The position numbers were made by a program, and so were the translations under genes. DNA of 64,000 nucleotides from Papio anubis. Its lineage: Eukaryota > Chordata > Mammalia > Primates > Cercopithecidae. The stretch is taken from assembly GCF_008728515.1 (NCBI RefSeq), contig NC_044984.1:88211181-88275180 (forward strand), in the 5' to 3' direction. The notes below the pieces were generated by a model. It ran no database searches, was not told where the DNA came from, and saw nothing but the letters and a program-made list of their open reading frames with translations. This document shows, in pieces, positions 32,935 through 44,924 of this stretch. Position 1 is the first letter of the stretch; each line of letters begins with the position of its first letter.

Positions 32935-33070
32935 TCTTTAGATGTCACAATGATTGGGGGTGGGGTGCTGGTGACATTGGATGGGCGGGCACAGAACTGC
33001 TAAACAATGCTCTGGGCAATCCCACAAAGCAAGCACCTGGCCATATCCGGCCTGATTTTCATGTCCCGCC
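32935..33070 (+). repeat. MER5A-like hAT DNA transposon fragment
   Basis: 'tgtcacaatgattgggggtg', 'gggtgctggtgacattggat', 'cagaactgctaaacaatgct' and 'gggcaatcccacaaagcaag' follow the MER5A core in order. The outer inverted ends are not readable. Confidence 0.7.
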
Positions 33071-33910
33071 AGACATTCAAGGAGTCCAACTATGTTTTCT
33101 ATGTAAACATATAGTATTTTTCATGTCTGAAAATATGCACTGAATTTTCCAGGAGTATGTATAAGTAGAGGTAAGATTGTACTTTATTTTGCTCAGAACT
33201 TTACCAAGAGTTATTAATAATCTCCAGAAAATCAAATTATAGCAAACACTAATGATGTTTGAGTCACTAAGCAACACACCTATATCTGTCTGCATTGTGA
33301 TATCACATTCGTGGTTATTCTACAGGTCCAAGAATCTGAGCCTCCCTTGTTCTTTAGAGCAATCAAGCAGAGTATCCACATACTGAAATATACAACATTT
33401 TATGTAAGCTATTTTCATTTCTTCTTTGTATTATAGTTTTCACGTTATATTAATTTAAAAACATGGGCAGGTAATATGATCTATGGATTTTATACCGGAT
33501 TAGTAGAGTACTATAAAATGTTTGTTATAAAAAGTGTGTTTTATATTGGGTTGAAAACCAAGGGGCCAGGTAATCCTAAAGTCTCTTAGCTTTTAAATTT
33601 TGTGAGCCTGTGAGATTATTTAGCCAAATGTCTTCATTTTTACTGGTGAGTAAACTGAAGCCCGTTAAATCTTTCATGCATTGTATTACATTCAGAAATT
33701 GCTGTGATCATTGGGAGGGGGGAATGAAACCACCCACCAAAAGATTATGATTTTAGTTTATTCTCTCCTTTTCCAGGGTTACAAAGGACCAGGAATAGCT
33801 AGTTAGCTTGCCCTGGTGTCACTGCTCACTCCTGTGAAGAGTAAGGATAAACCATGAGGACAGTAGGGGTGATGGTGAAACAGAAAGAACACAGAAAGCT
33901 GATTCTAGAG
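33071..33910. other. Single-copy non-coding stretch
   Basis: AT-rich, no named repeat, no coding signal. Confidence 0.5.
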
Positions 33911-34112
33911 TAGGGCTGTCTAACAGAAATATCATGCAAGCCACAAATTGGAACCACATATGTGTTTTACATTTGGAAGTAGCTACATTTTTAAAAGTAA
34001 AAAGAATAGGTAACATTAATTTGAATGATATATTTTATTTAACCCAGTATATTCAAAGTATTATTATTTCAACATGAAAGCAATAGATTATTATTTTTTA
34101 AAGGCTTGAATT
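33911..34112 (+). mobile_element. Non-autonomous DNA transposon (MER-type), left part
   Basis: 'gggctgtctaacagaaatat', 'catgcaagccacaaattgga', 'ttggaagtagctacattttt' and 'atattttatttaacccagta' are the left half of a common old hAT-like mammalian element. It is interrupted by the Alu at 34113-34435 and resumes after it. I do not give the MER number because I am unsure of it. Confidence 0.6.
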
Positions 34113-34435
34113 TTATTTATTTATTTACTTATTTACTATTTTTTGAGATGGAGTCTTGCTCTGTCACCCAGGCTGGAGTGCAGTGGTGTGATCTCAGCTC
34201 ACTGCAACCTCTGCCTCCTGGGTTCAAGGGATTCTCCTGCCTCAGCCTCCCAAGTAGCTGGGATTATAGGTGTGTGCCATAATGCCTAGCTAATTTTTTT
34301 TTTTTTTTTTTTTTTGGCAGAGACAGGGTTTCACCATGTTGGTCAAGCTGGTCTCGAACTCCTGACCTGAAGTGATCTGCCTGCCTCAGCCTCCCAAAGT
34401 GCTGGGATTACAGGCATGAGCCACCATACCCTGCC
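34113..34435 (-). repeat. AluS element, antisense, with TTTA tail
   Basis: (TTTA)-rich tail, 'gagatggagtcttgctctgt', both monomers, ending 'gccaccataccctgcc'. An unusual pure T run of about 22 sits in the middle, at the A-rich linker of the right monomer (about 34297-34315). It splits an older DNA transposon. Confidence 0.92.
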
Positions 34436-34597
34436 AGAAAACAATTAATGAGATATTTTATGCTTCTTTTATACTAAGTCTTCAAAATCTGGTGAGCACT
34501 TCACATTTAGAGCACACTTCAATTAGGACACAGGCCATTTCAAGTGCTCAGTAGCCACACGTGTCTAGTGGCTGCCATACTGGGTAGTGTGGCTCTA
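34436..34597 (+). mobile_element. Non-autonomous DNA transposon (MER-type), right part
   Basis: Continues with 'aattaatgagatattttatg', 'atactaagtcttcaaaatct', 'cacacttcaattaggacaca' and 'caagtgctcagtagccacac', and ends near 'gggtagtgtggctcta'. That end is a degraded inverted copy of the left end. Confidence 0.6.
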
Positions 34598-35254
34598 GTG
34601 CGATGGCTTTCAGCAGTTCCTCTGCTTCTACCCAGTTCACCTGTCTAGGCAGGAGACTTCCCATCCCTGTAGAATGACAATGGATGGGGAATGGGGGTGC
34701 AGCAGGTGGAGTTTACCATCACCTACTCCCTGCCCTGGTCTATGCACTAGGGTCACAGGCTTTAAACAAGACGGTTTCTGCTAAGACTTACTTGCAAGGC
34801 TATGTGAAGTAGCAGGGTTCAAACCTTGGCAGAGAGGACTAGTGATTTGAAATGAGAGGTCTGGATTTGGAGAAGTGGTTGCTTGCTAGGAATTAGAGGG
34901 CTTAGTCCTATAGAACTTTACTGAATAATTTTACAAATATACTATTTTTAAAGTAATTCATTTTTTTCTCATTGTATCTTAATCTCGTTTGACTCATTCA
35001 TGGTATACAAATATAAAAGGTATTAGACCAGGTGATTGTTCAAGTCTCTCCTTGTCGCTGTCACTGTCTCCTAATTTGGAAGGAGGTCCACCAGAGACTC
35101 AGATCTGGTCCTTCAAGAGACTGTGACTTCTGGCCAGGTCTCTCCCCAGGTGGCTCTGAAGTATTTGAAATATGTTTTCAATGGCCAAGAGCTGTCTGTG
35201 TTCAGCTGTGTGAGTGCTTGTTGTTGCGGAGTCGAGGTCGGGACAGGGAACATG
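34598..35254. other. Single-copy non-coding stretch
   Basis: Nothing named. Confidence 0.45.
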
Positions 35255-35400
35255 GAGCTTAGCCAGGCAAAGTGCTTTACATCTATGACCCTGTTGAATC
35301 AGTGGAACAACCATTTGAGGTCGATGCTGTCATTATCCTCATTTTCCACAAAAGGAAACAGAGGCAGCAGAGGTTAAGCAACTCCTCCAAGGTGTCAGTG
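35255..35400 (-). repeat. MIR SINE, antisense
   Basis: 'aaagtgctttacatctatga', 'cattatcctcattttccaca', 'aaaggaaacagaggcagcag' and 'aggttaagcaactcctccaa' are reversed MIR core blocks. Confidence 0.75.
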
Positions 35401-37334
35401 GCTGTCGCCATTTCATTCTTTATGGTTGGCGGGCTGAATTTTCTTTCTTGGTGGAAACCTGCCTGCCCCTTCTTAGTCATCCTTCTTTTCCTCTTTTTCA
35501 TAACATCTCTTCCCTTTTCTTCCTCTACTCCTCAACCACAAACATGCATCAGATGAGGAGCACCTCATCATAAAGCAGGTTGGGGGCTTCAGATCCAGTC
35601 TCGGTAGCCCTTAGATTTCTCAATTGGTTTTCCATTTGATGGCTGACATTCCTTCTTCAGGAAGCCCGGGCTGGGAATGCGTGACTCTCTCCTCTCACTC
35701 GATCATTCCACAGCCAATCAGGGATCCGGTTGGCCTGCCTTCTCTTGGGGACCCAGAATATGGGAGCTGTTGCTACTACTGTTGCAACCTTAGCCTGTCA
35801 TAGGAAGAAAAGCTGCTTTCCAAGACCAGAGGAAGGCTGCTGGCCATGCTGCAGTATCTTGTGGATGGGCAGGGCCCCACCAGGGTCCCCCTCTCCGGGT
35901 CTGGTCCTCAGCTTCGCAAACCAAGGGATTCCCGGACCCAGAGCAGATCAGGCTCAGAAAAGAGATGAGAGAAACAGATTCATGAACTGGTGTATAAATC
36001 AGAACACCTGTTTATTAATGAGTTAAGAGAAAAATTCCTCCTACAAGGACACGAACATGCACGCTTGCAGGTCAGCCTATTTTTCTCTCTATAGAAAACC
36101 TTGTGTGAAGAGCCAGACTATTATCTGAAGGTTATTTAATGCACTTGGAAACAGAGCTAGGAGAGTTAGATTATTGCTGAAAATCTAAATATTTATATTT
36201 GAAGAAGATGTGATACAAAAAGGGACCTAGTGAAAAGGCGGCCTCTCCTTCACACCTCCCCACTCCCCACTCCCTAGCCCCTTCCCAGGGGTAACCCTTA
36301 GGACCAATGTCTTCAGTAAGTTCAGTTGCCTGAGGCCTCCATTTCCTGGGCAGGGATGGAGCTGCTGTGCAGGCCAGGTGACACGTGTCTTCTGGGCTCC
36401 CTTCCTAGACAGGTTTTGTCTTGAGATATTAGCGGGTGAGAGGTGGGGAGGAACGTAAGCCATGGGAGTGATAGAGGCCAGTTGGCAGAGGAGGCATGCA
36501 GGGGTTTATGAGTTAGAAATATCTGCAGAGGGGTCATGGGGCGGGGCGAGGAGTGACCCAGTGGCAGCCAAAAGGAGTGTCCCCAAACCCCTGGCAGGGA
36601 GCAGACAGTGGCCGTTCTCTGACACTTCTCAGCCCCTAAGGAACAGGATAGGAAGGAAAACCACAGGGTGAGAGAACTGGAGAGACTCTGTCCCTGAAAA
36701 ATCCTCCCAAAGAGACAGAGCATGATCCAAAACCTGGTGAGAGGCGGCCTGGCCCCACAGCAGCCGTGCCATAACATAGGTCAGTCCTGTCATAGAGTGC
36801 AACCAGGTAAGCTGCCTTCCAGCTTCAATGCCGTGATCTAGAGACGGTGCTGGCGAAGATCTGCAGCAAGAGGGAACAATTAGCCAATTCATTGTGTTGA
36901 CATTTCTAGCTACAAGTGCAGTATTTTACAAAATAAGACCTTTTCCCTTAATTAAGGTTGTGACAGATAAAAGTATATTCCCAGCTGACTCATGTCACCC
37001 ATGTGGGCAGGCCTATTATCCCCACTTGGCCTGCCCTGTCCGCCTACGAGGGCTTGCTCTGTGTGCGTACTCTTGGCAGCTTTTTAAAGGATTCAGAAGG
37101 AATAAACACAGGACCCGGTTCCTGCCCTTCATCCAGAAGAGAAGACTCATTCATACGCAAGGTCCAAGCCAGCAAACTTTAGTTGCTCAAGAGCAGGAAA
37201 ATAAGGCTTATGAAGGAGGGGAACATCTAGAAACCAGCTCAAGCGAGGAGCAGGGGTATTTAATGTGGAAGGGTGAGAACTAAAAGTAGCCTTGAATATC
37301 ATTTCTGACGTTTGAAGAGGCAGCAAAGCTTAAT
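35401..37334. other. Single-copy, GC-richer stretch
   Basis: Almost 2 kb without a recognisable repeat. It contains a CCAAT-type 'cagccaatcag' near 35712 and several long chance frames: 98 codons + at 35730-36026, 151 codons - at 36322-36777, 129 codons + at 36894-37283. None shows a domain or splice context I can read. Confidence 0.5.
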
Positions 37335-37620
37335 GTGTGGTGGTTAAAGGCATGACTCAGGAGCCAGATTACTTGGTTCAAATTCTGATTAAACATCTCT
37401 GGCCTGTTCACACTGGGCAAGTTACTTCATCTTTCATCTCTCTGTGCATCAGTTTCCTCATTTAGGAAAGTGAAGATAAAGAAAATTAAAAAAGAAAGAA
37501 AGTAAAGATAATATGATAGCTATCCCTCAGGGCAGTTGTGAGAGGTAAGCAGGCTAACACATGGTCAATACTCAGAACAATGTCTGGTAGGGCAAACTCT
37601 ATAGAAGTACTTGTTACTTG
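37335..37620 (+). repeat. MIR SINE, sense
   Basis: 'ggcatgactcaggagccaga', 'acttggttcaaattctgatt', 'actgggcaagttacttcatc' and 'catcagtttcctcatttagg' then 'ctatccctcagggcagttgt' and 'cagaacaatgtctggtaggg'. Nearly full length, with an A/G-rich insertion in the middle. Confidence 0.88.
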
Positions 37621-37859
37621 GTGTGTGTAAGAGGGCAGGGAGCTGACTATGGGTTGCACCATGTAACCAAAGGAGAATCAGTGAAAAAGCTTCTTCGGTA
37701 TATAGATTAACTGTTTCTTTTCATATTAGAGTTAGCCAACAGAGGACTTCAAAAATAATGAGCAAAGAAAACTCCAGAGTTCAAAGGATTGATTCTGTAA
37801 CTCAAACCCATGTGGATTCTGCAAATCTAGTCATTTACTTGACGTTTTTCACTCTAATA

Positions 37860-38221
37860 CCACCCAGGCATCTCATGCTTCACATGTTCAAAAGTCATCT
37901 CTGGTTCCCATGTCTACCTGCTCCTCCTTCAGTCTTTTCCTTACCAGCCACCCAGTCATTCAAGGTAGAAACTGGACCATCAGCCCCCTTTGATGCTTCC
38001 CTCTGTCTTGCCCCTATATTTAATCGGTTACAAACAGATGTCCATTCTACCTCCTCAATATCTTTGGAGATTGTGATTTTTTTTCCTCCACAGCCACTGC
38101 CTCCATCTGAGTTCAAGAATCATCATCCCTCCCCTGTAGGAACTTTCTAGCTTGCCATCTTGTTTTATCCCGGCCCTATGACTAGAAAACCTACAGGTCA
38201 CCTTGATATAGAAAAAGTGCG
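37860..38221 (+). repeat. L2-like LINE, part 1
   Basis: Pyrimidine-rich late-L2-like sequence ('tctcatgcttcacatgttca', 'tttgatgcttccctctgtct') that appears to continue after the AluY. The match is weak on this side and better on the right. Confidence 0.4.
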
Positions 38222-38484
38222 CTCCGCAAGGTCAGGAGATAGAGACCAACCTGGCTAACACGGTGAAACCCCCTCTCTACTAAAAAAGAAAAAATACAAA
38301 ACATTAGCTGGGCATGGTGGTGGGCACCTGTAGTCCCAGCTACTTGGGAGTCTGAGGCAGGAGAATGGCGTGAACCCAGAAGGCAGAGCTTGCAGTGAGC
38401 CTGAAATCCTGACCACCGCACCCCCACCCCCGGCTAAAAGAGCAAGACCCCCGCCCCAAAAAAAAAAAAAAAAAAAAAAAAGAA
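38222..38484 (+). repeat. 5'-truncated AluY with C-rich 3' part
   Basis: Begins at about Alu position 60 ('caaggtcaggagatagagac') and has AluY bases 'cctggctaacacggtgaaac' and 'gagaatggcgtgaacccaga'. TSD 'gaaaaagtgcg' (38211-38221) and 'gaaaaaagcg' (38485-38494). The 3' end of the right monomer (38411-38457) is strikingly C-rich compared with the Alu consensus. Confidence 0.9.
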
Positions 38485-38830
38485 AGAAAAAAGCGTGGTC
38501 CCGTCTGAGAAGATGCATCACTGGGTCAGGCCTTTATGCAGCCCAGAGGCCAGATTTCCCCATTGCTTGCCACTCAGCTGGCGCTCATGTGTTTGCCACA
38601 CTGGCTTGACCAAGTACAGTGATTCTTCTTTTCAGTTTATTCTTCCCACGTCGGTCAGGATGAATTTGTGAAAATGTAAATTGGATCATGCCCCATTTCT
38701 CTCCGGTATCACCCCCATGCCCAGTCCCTCTTGGTTTCCTATTGCCCTTTAGCTCCAGATCAAATCCCAGCTCTGTCCTGTCACCTGCGGTCCCGTGCTG
38801 TGTCATTTCTGGCTGCATTATCAAATGGCC
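38485..38830 (+). repeat. L2-like LINE, part 2
   Basis: 'gtgaaaatgtaaattggatc', 'atgccccatttctctccggt', 'ttggtttcctattgcccttt' and 'agctccagatcaaatcccag' fit the L2 block that reads 'aaatcagatcatgtcactcc' and 'tggcttcccattgcactta' in the consensus. Confidence 0.5.
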
Positions 38831-39757
38831 ATTCATCAGGAAGGAGATTCTGCTGTAAAAACATGCTCTAGAGTAGATCATAGGATGTTACCTCTTAAAG
38901 AGAGCTTAGAGACACTGCCTAATGCAGAGGCAAAAGACTGTGCTCCTGAGGGCTGTAGCCAGCCTGCAGACACATTTTGCCTGGCTCACAGCATTTAAAA
39001 ATCTTTTTAATTAGTTGACACTATTTAAAATAGAGATTTTACCTAAAATATAGACTCATGGCTTCTCCTCAAAGATTAGCAGATGTGGAGACATTGGACC
39101 CTTCTTTCAGGGCGACAGTTGACTGCTTCCGAGCTGTCACTGTCCCCTGAGATGGGGCATGCCTGCCCCAGTTCTCCCCAGCCTGCATAGCTCTGTGTTC
39201 TATGCCCATTTATATTCCCTAACAGGCCCCTGTAGACATTGACGTTTGCAACTCCTAAGCTAATTGAACCTCTTCATTTTATAGGTTTGGCAGGTGAGAC
39301 CAGAGAGCTGGCACATCGGTCTCTAGGTCATGTACTGGATCATGACGCATCTAATGGCTTCTGACTCCCAGTCCCCTATTCCCTCTGTTGAACCATAGCT
39401 ACCTCTCAGTGGAAAACAAAAAAGAAACTCACTGTGTAACTTGATTAATTATCCTTCCTGCTGTGACTGCTAGCCAACGTGCCTTTTAGTTGTTTTGCTT
39501 GTATCTGTTGCCACATGAAAATGGGAACATATGGTCTGGAGGGCCAAGATGGTATTCTAAGAATATCTCATACCCTGCATGAAACTAGACCAAAGAAGAA
39601 AGGTAGAGAAATAGAGAGGATTGAAAATGACAGAGAAAATGAAATCTGAATAGCTTTTGAGAGGGGCACAGCCTCTTCCTTGTGGTGTTGCAGGATGGTG
39701 GGGAGTCAGTTGGGTTGCCACTCTTTAAGGGATGTGAACATCAAGATGTAGACAGCA
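38831..39757. other. Single-copy non-coding stretch
   Basis: A worn MIR-like fragment may lie at 39260-39400. Otherwise nothing is named. The last fifteen bases are the Alu duplication. Confidence 0.45.
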
Positions 39758-40044
39758 GGCCGGGTGTAGTGGCTCATGCCTGTAATCCCAGCACTTGGGG
39801 AGGCTGAGGCGGGTGGATCACTTGAGGCCAGGAGTTCGAGACCAGCCTTGCCAACATGGTGAAACCCCATCTCTACTAAAAATATAAAAATTAGCCAGGC
39901 CTGGTGGTGGGCGCCTGCAATCCCAGCTACTTGGGAGGCTGAAGCACGAGAATTGCTTGAGCCTGGGAGGCAGAGGCTGCAGTGAGCTGAGATTGCATCA
40001 CTGCACTCCAGCCTGGGCAACAGAGGAAGACTCAGTCTCAAAAA
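39758..40044 (+). repeat. AluS element, sense, full length
   Basis: Full dimer with a short A tail. Its TSD is perfect: 'aagatgtagacagca' at 39743-39757 and again at 40045-40059. Confidence 0.96.
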
Positions 40045-40059
40045 AAGATGTAGACAGCA

Positions 40060-40920
40060 ATGAGTCAGTGGCACAAAAAGAATTGAAAGGCCTTTTCTTC
40101 TTTAGGCTTGATTCCCCATCCTACCCTGCCACTCCCTTAGAATTACTGTGGACAGGCAGAACACTGCAAGAAAGGGAAATTTGTCATTTGCCTTGGGGAA
40201 CAATGGCTTTCACCAATCAAGAGGCACAATCAACCACAGTCTCAGAGCCTGAAGAAAGACGGAAAAATCTTCCTGTTGTCTTTAGAGGAGGAGGTTACAT
40301 CATTTCATAGGGAAATGAGCCTTGACAACCCCCGCATCCCCCGATACTGCATCCTCTTTGTACCACTGTGAATCGTTGTCATGAAGCTGAGACAAAGTTT
40401 GGCATGGGCAACTCCAGACCTCATCCTTGTGATGACCCTGGGCTCCTTCTTCATAAGCAATAGAGAAGCAGACTGTTTGGGAGAAGGAAAAAGTAGTGAT
40501 GGGACAAGTTCCCAAAAAGAAGCCGTGGCAGGAAGTTCAGTGTTAGATACAGTCACCTTTTGGGTTTTGTCTCTGTTGGATTATTCTGTTTTTTGTTTCT
40601 CATTGGAGTCTAGAAAATGTTTAATGACACTTAATGGTGCTCCCTTTATCCATGTAAAAGTATATCTAAGAACTTCTGCATATATTAACACTCTGTAATG
40701 ATTAAGCCAATGTAATTAGAATATTGTGTCAGCAAGAGAAATATTTTTCTCTAGACATACATAGATAAATCAAATTTTTTCTTTCAAATCTCTGTGCAAT
40801 TGCTCAAAAATGGAAATCAGTTTTATGATTTCATGGATTGTCATCTCCTTACAACAGCAGACTAATGAACATGATGATTTATGCAAACAAAATGTATTCA
40901 TTTAAGAATATGCTCGCATT
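40060..40920. other. Single-copy non-coding stretch
   Basis: No named repeat; a 117-codon frame (39957-40310) enters from the Alu and is not coding. Confidence 0.45.
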
Positions 40921-41181
40921 GGCTGGGCACAGTGGCTCACACCTGTAATCCCAGCACTTTGGGAGACCAAGGCAGGAGGATCACCAGGTCAGGAATTCAA
41001 GACTAGCCTGGTCAACATGGTGAAACCATGTCTCTACTGAAAATACAAAAATTAGCCTGGCGTGGTGGCAGGTGCCTGTAATCCTAGCTACTCAGGAAGC
41101 TGAGACAGGAGAATCGCTTGAACCCAGGAGGTGGAAGCTGCAGTGAGCAGAAATTGTGCTCACAACAACAACAACAAAAAC
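40921..41181 (+). repeat. Alu element, sense, lacking its last right-monomer segment
   Basis: Left monomer and most of the right monomer are intact. The sequence passes from 'gcagtgagcagaaattgtgc' directly into 'tcacaacaacaacaacaaaa', without the 'cactgcactccagcctgggc' and following segment, so about 40 bases are missing. TSD 'agaatatgctcgcatt' (40905-40920) and 'agaatatgctagcatt' (41182-41197) brackets the deleted form. Confidence 0.92.
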
Positions 41182-41197
41182 AGAATATGCTAGCATT

Positions 41198-43129
41198 GTT
41201 GATTTGATTTCTAGACTCCCAAGGGCCTGTTCCTCTGACCCTCTTAAAGAATACATCAAAAGAGTGATCAGTGGATTAATAACTTAGCACTGTCCCTTTT
41301 CACTTCCTACCCTTCGACTAAAACAATTTTTTCAAATTACTTCTACAAATGTTGTACTTTCATTAATTGGTTGGATCAACAGGGTAGAAAGCTGTTTTCT
41401 TTTTCTCTTAAGAATTTTCTGCCACTAAGTTCTTCCCGCCAAAGAATGTTCATTCATTATCATACCTCTTCAGTTCAGGCATTTATTTACTTGAAGTGTG
41501 AATCCATTGCTATTCTCATCGTGTCTAACTTGGTCTTTTTAGAAGTAAGGTATTTTTCCTTGCCTGTGGTTCACGCAGAAGTGGAGATAATGATTGTGTT
41601 GAGAATTCAGGGAGAGCCTACAAGTAGGCCACAGAGGTGGGACGTGGAGTGAGGAATAGTCAGAAGAGAAAGAAGCAAGGCTGTTGGAATGGAGAGGTTT
41701 AAAGAGACTGTACTAGAAGGAGCTCACATCATTAAAACCCAGCTGCACAGTCCTGGGAAATTGTCAAATATCAGAGAGTCTACAGTTGAAGCAGCTTGGG
41801 AACAACTTCCCTCTGCAGTAAAAGTGCTGAGTTGTGGAGAACACAGTGACCCAAACTGACAAAATAATGAAATACATGGCGTTTCCCCAGTGAATGGAAA
41901 GTTGCTTTTTACCATGTTCCAAAACACTGGCTCCGTTTGGTGTGTGTTTTGTTTTTATTTGTAATACCCTACTTTGATGTTTCCTGGAAACCGTCCTTTG
42001 AGTCTGTGAGTTTTGGTGCAAGCTCAGTGGCAATGTTACCCTCACCTCTAGGCTGCTGTAGGACACACCCTGGTCTCATTTTCAGTGTCTCAGCATACTT
42101 TCCAATGCTTCCAGTAATGGATTGTGCAAAACACAAAACCAAAAGCAGATGGGATGTACATAGATAAGCTGTTTCATTTTTCATCCCTGTAATTTCCTAG
42201 GTTTGATAGCACTTCAATTTTCTAACCATAAAAGCTGCTTCTGTGCTTTTTGGAAAACACACACACACACACACACACTCACACACACACACAACCAGGA
42301 AGTAGGTTGAAAGAATATTACATGGGGTTTTGTGTTGTTTTGCTTATTTCTTTCTTTTTAAAAGAAGTACCTTGCTGCCGGAAAAGAAGTCCAAAAAATT
42401 GCTTTGAAGAGTATATTTGTCCAAGTGCAGTTTCCTTAGGGAACTGTCGTGTTAACACCGAAGAATACATTAGAACGCATCATTCTATGACACATTATCA
42501 TAGCTGAAGCTGAAACCTAGCCTTCTACTGAGTGGTATTCCTGAAGCCAGTCACTCTTAGAAGTGATAATATTTGTTTACCAGAACTGTAAATGCCGATT
42601 GTGGTGTCTGCATCTCCTGCCCAGGGGAAATGGCTCTTCTGTCCATGGAATGTGATAACCCAGCAGTAGGTAAAAGCTGCCCCTGGATAGAGTGAAGCAT
42701 GTAGAGGGAGGTGGAGTGAATTACAGCTGTTTCTTTGGACCACCCATCTTGTTGCCAATTAAATGTTTACATTATCTTTTTGCTCAGATAGGTGTCACAA
42801 GTATGTATTCATTAATACAAGGGGCTTGTTCGAAATCAATCATGAAAATAAGTTTTTGCTGTTGGTATTTTTTGTTAAAGAACATCTAACCCCATAACTG
42901 TTTGATGAGGGCAGTTTCCCTCAGGCTGTAAAATGAATTAAGGGAGCACTCTTCTCTGCAGTCATTTTCTTCCCACATTGGTTCTAGGCTCAACCATTTA
43001 GGTGTCTCTGGTATCTGCATAGTTTGGGAATTATACTTGAACTAACCCAAAATTACTGCCCAGTAATCCTCTTTCTCACTCAAGAGATTTGTCAACATTC
43101 ATCTAACCAGAGACTTAGCAGGACATAGA
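41198..43129. other. Single-copy non-coding stretch
   Basis: Contains the CA repeat at 42257-42293. No named transposon or coding signal; open frames at 41371-41652, 41764-42066 and 42250-42507 lack support. Confidence 0.5.
42257..42293. repeat. (CA)n microsatellite
   Basis: About eighteen CA units with a single T interruption. Confidence 0.92.
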
Positions 43130-43310
43130 GAATCATCTAGAAGAGCACTGACTCTGGAGCCAGACAGACCTGGAGCCAGACAGGCTCTCTGTCACTTACT
43201 AGTCTGAGTGATTTGGGGCAAGTTATTCAGCTTCTCCAAATATTAGTGACCCGTTGGGAGAAGATGATGGTGATACCTATCTTGTGGCGACAGCTTTAGG
43301 AGTAAAAGTG
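43130..43310 (+). repeat. MIR SINE, sense, with a small internal duplication
   Basis: 'gagcactgactctggagcca', 'gtcacttactagtctgagtg', 'gggcaagttattcagcttct' and 'gatggtgatacctatcttgt' follow MIR. 'ctggagccagacag' occurs twice (43154-43167 and 43170-43183) where MIR has one. Confidence 0.85.
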
Positions 43311-44924
43311 TTTCCTTTGTTTTCCCTTCTCCTTGTTTTAAAATGATAGGAGGAGGGAGCACACTTATCTCAAAACTCTCTGAACCGGAAGGGGCTGTGT
43401 TAGAAACTGTTTCTAAGCTTGGAATGGAGCATGTGTCATATTTGTCATATGGTGGAGAGGGAAATGACTTCTCTTATTTCTCTTCTCTGTTATCCACCCA
43501 AAATCTAAGAGATAAAGCATAGGGCTGGTTAAGCCTAGGAGAAGCACAGCAGTATTAGGCTGTGAGAATCTGTTTTGCTTAATGTCTTTCTGGTAAAAGG
43601 AGAAACCACCGACACCAAAAAAGGGCAAGCAGGATGTCCAGTACCTCTCTCCCTAACTTTTCAGACCCTTTGATGCCACAGAGGAAGACAGGCATATCGG
43701 CAGCATGGCCCCTCTGCCTCCTCCTTTCATCTCCCTGATGTTTTGTCTTCCCCACTAATACGAGCACAGTTCCTTTTAAATGAACAAAAAGTGAGACAAA
43801 TACATCCCTAGAATCTGACAAGTATTTATGGAATTCTGTACTTTTGTTTTCTCTTCTACCTATAAAGTGCATGAATGGCAGGGCTGAACTGTCTTCAGGA
43901 AAATCTGAAAGCCCGGAACTTATTAACATGCTTGACACCTGCCTCTATGAGGGACTTCTGAAGCCAGAGATATTCTTTGTAACTGAGGTCCATCTGTTGC
44001 ACAGATTTTTAATTCAGATATTCTTCCTTCTCAAGCCAAGGCTGAGAGAGCAGCCAATTTTGTGGAAAGATTTCTTTAATAAGAAATGAATAAAACTATC
44101 AATGCTAAATAAAATAGACCACTGTGAAACTTGGGTTAAATCCCACAGGGAAGAGTATGTGAGATTAACTGCATTATATAACAAGACCGCCTTTAATAGC
44201 TGGCACGATTCTTTTTGTTGTTCCAAGGGAGAAGCAGCCAAGACTAGAACCAAAGCACATGATATTATTTTAAAGTGCTGCAGCCTCTGGAATTTTTCCT
44301 CGGAGAGATGTCAGGATCCTGAGTCTTCCTGTGATTTATAGTTGTTTTAAATGTTTAATACTTTTTACGTTTTCAAAGCCAGATCCTCTGCTTCCAGCAG
44401 CCTCGGGATGTGTTTCTGTTGCTTTGAAAGCTGATTTCCAAATGGGAAGTTTTAAAACTGTGCAAAAAGGAGGTCTTACAGTACTGGGTGTTGGAATGAT
44501 TTTTAAATGGATGAAAGGGAGAAGGCTGTAAAGGCAGGGCCCACGGGAGTCTTTTCCTCAGCTCCTTGTGAGGACACAACAGAGGACTGGCTGGAGAGAA
44601 CTTTCAGAGTATCACCACCTTCACGCAGCAAACATTGCTGAGCCAGATACTCCCAGACCTCAGCGAGCTCACTGTCAAGTATGGCTGGCAAGCAAGTGTT
44701 AGGTTGAGCCACGTGAAACTGCAGTTGTTGTAGATCAGAAATGGTAGAATATTGGCAATGTCAAATGACTCAACCTAATAATTAGATGAAAACTGTACAC
44801 AGTATTAAAGACTGTGATGGCCAGCCTGCAGTATTCTGGGAGAGTCTAGGGAACAGGACCTAACCCAGTGAAGTGGGGCCAGGGACAAGAAGGGGACAAA
44901 ACAAACCCAAAAAACCCAAACTTC
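43311..44924. other. Single-copy non-coding stretch
   Basis: About 1.6 kb without recognisable repeats. Opposed open frames at 43579-43938 (-) and 43844-44089 (+) are not supported. Confidence 0.5.

Noticed and set aside
36322..37283. 151-codon (-) and 129-codon (+) frames in the GC-rich block
   Set aside because: GC-rich DNA has fewer chance stops. No family resemblance, start context or splice context supports them.
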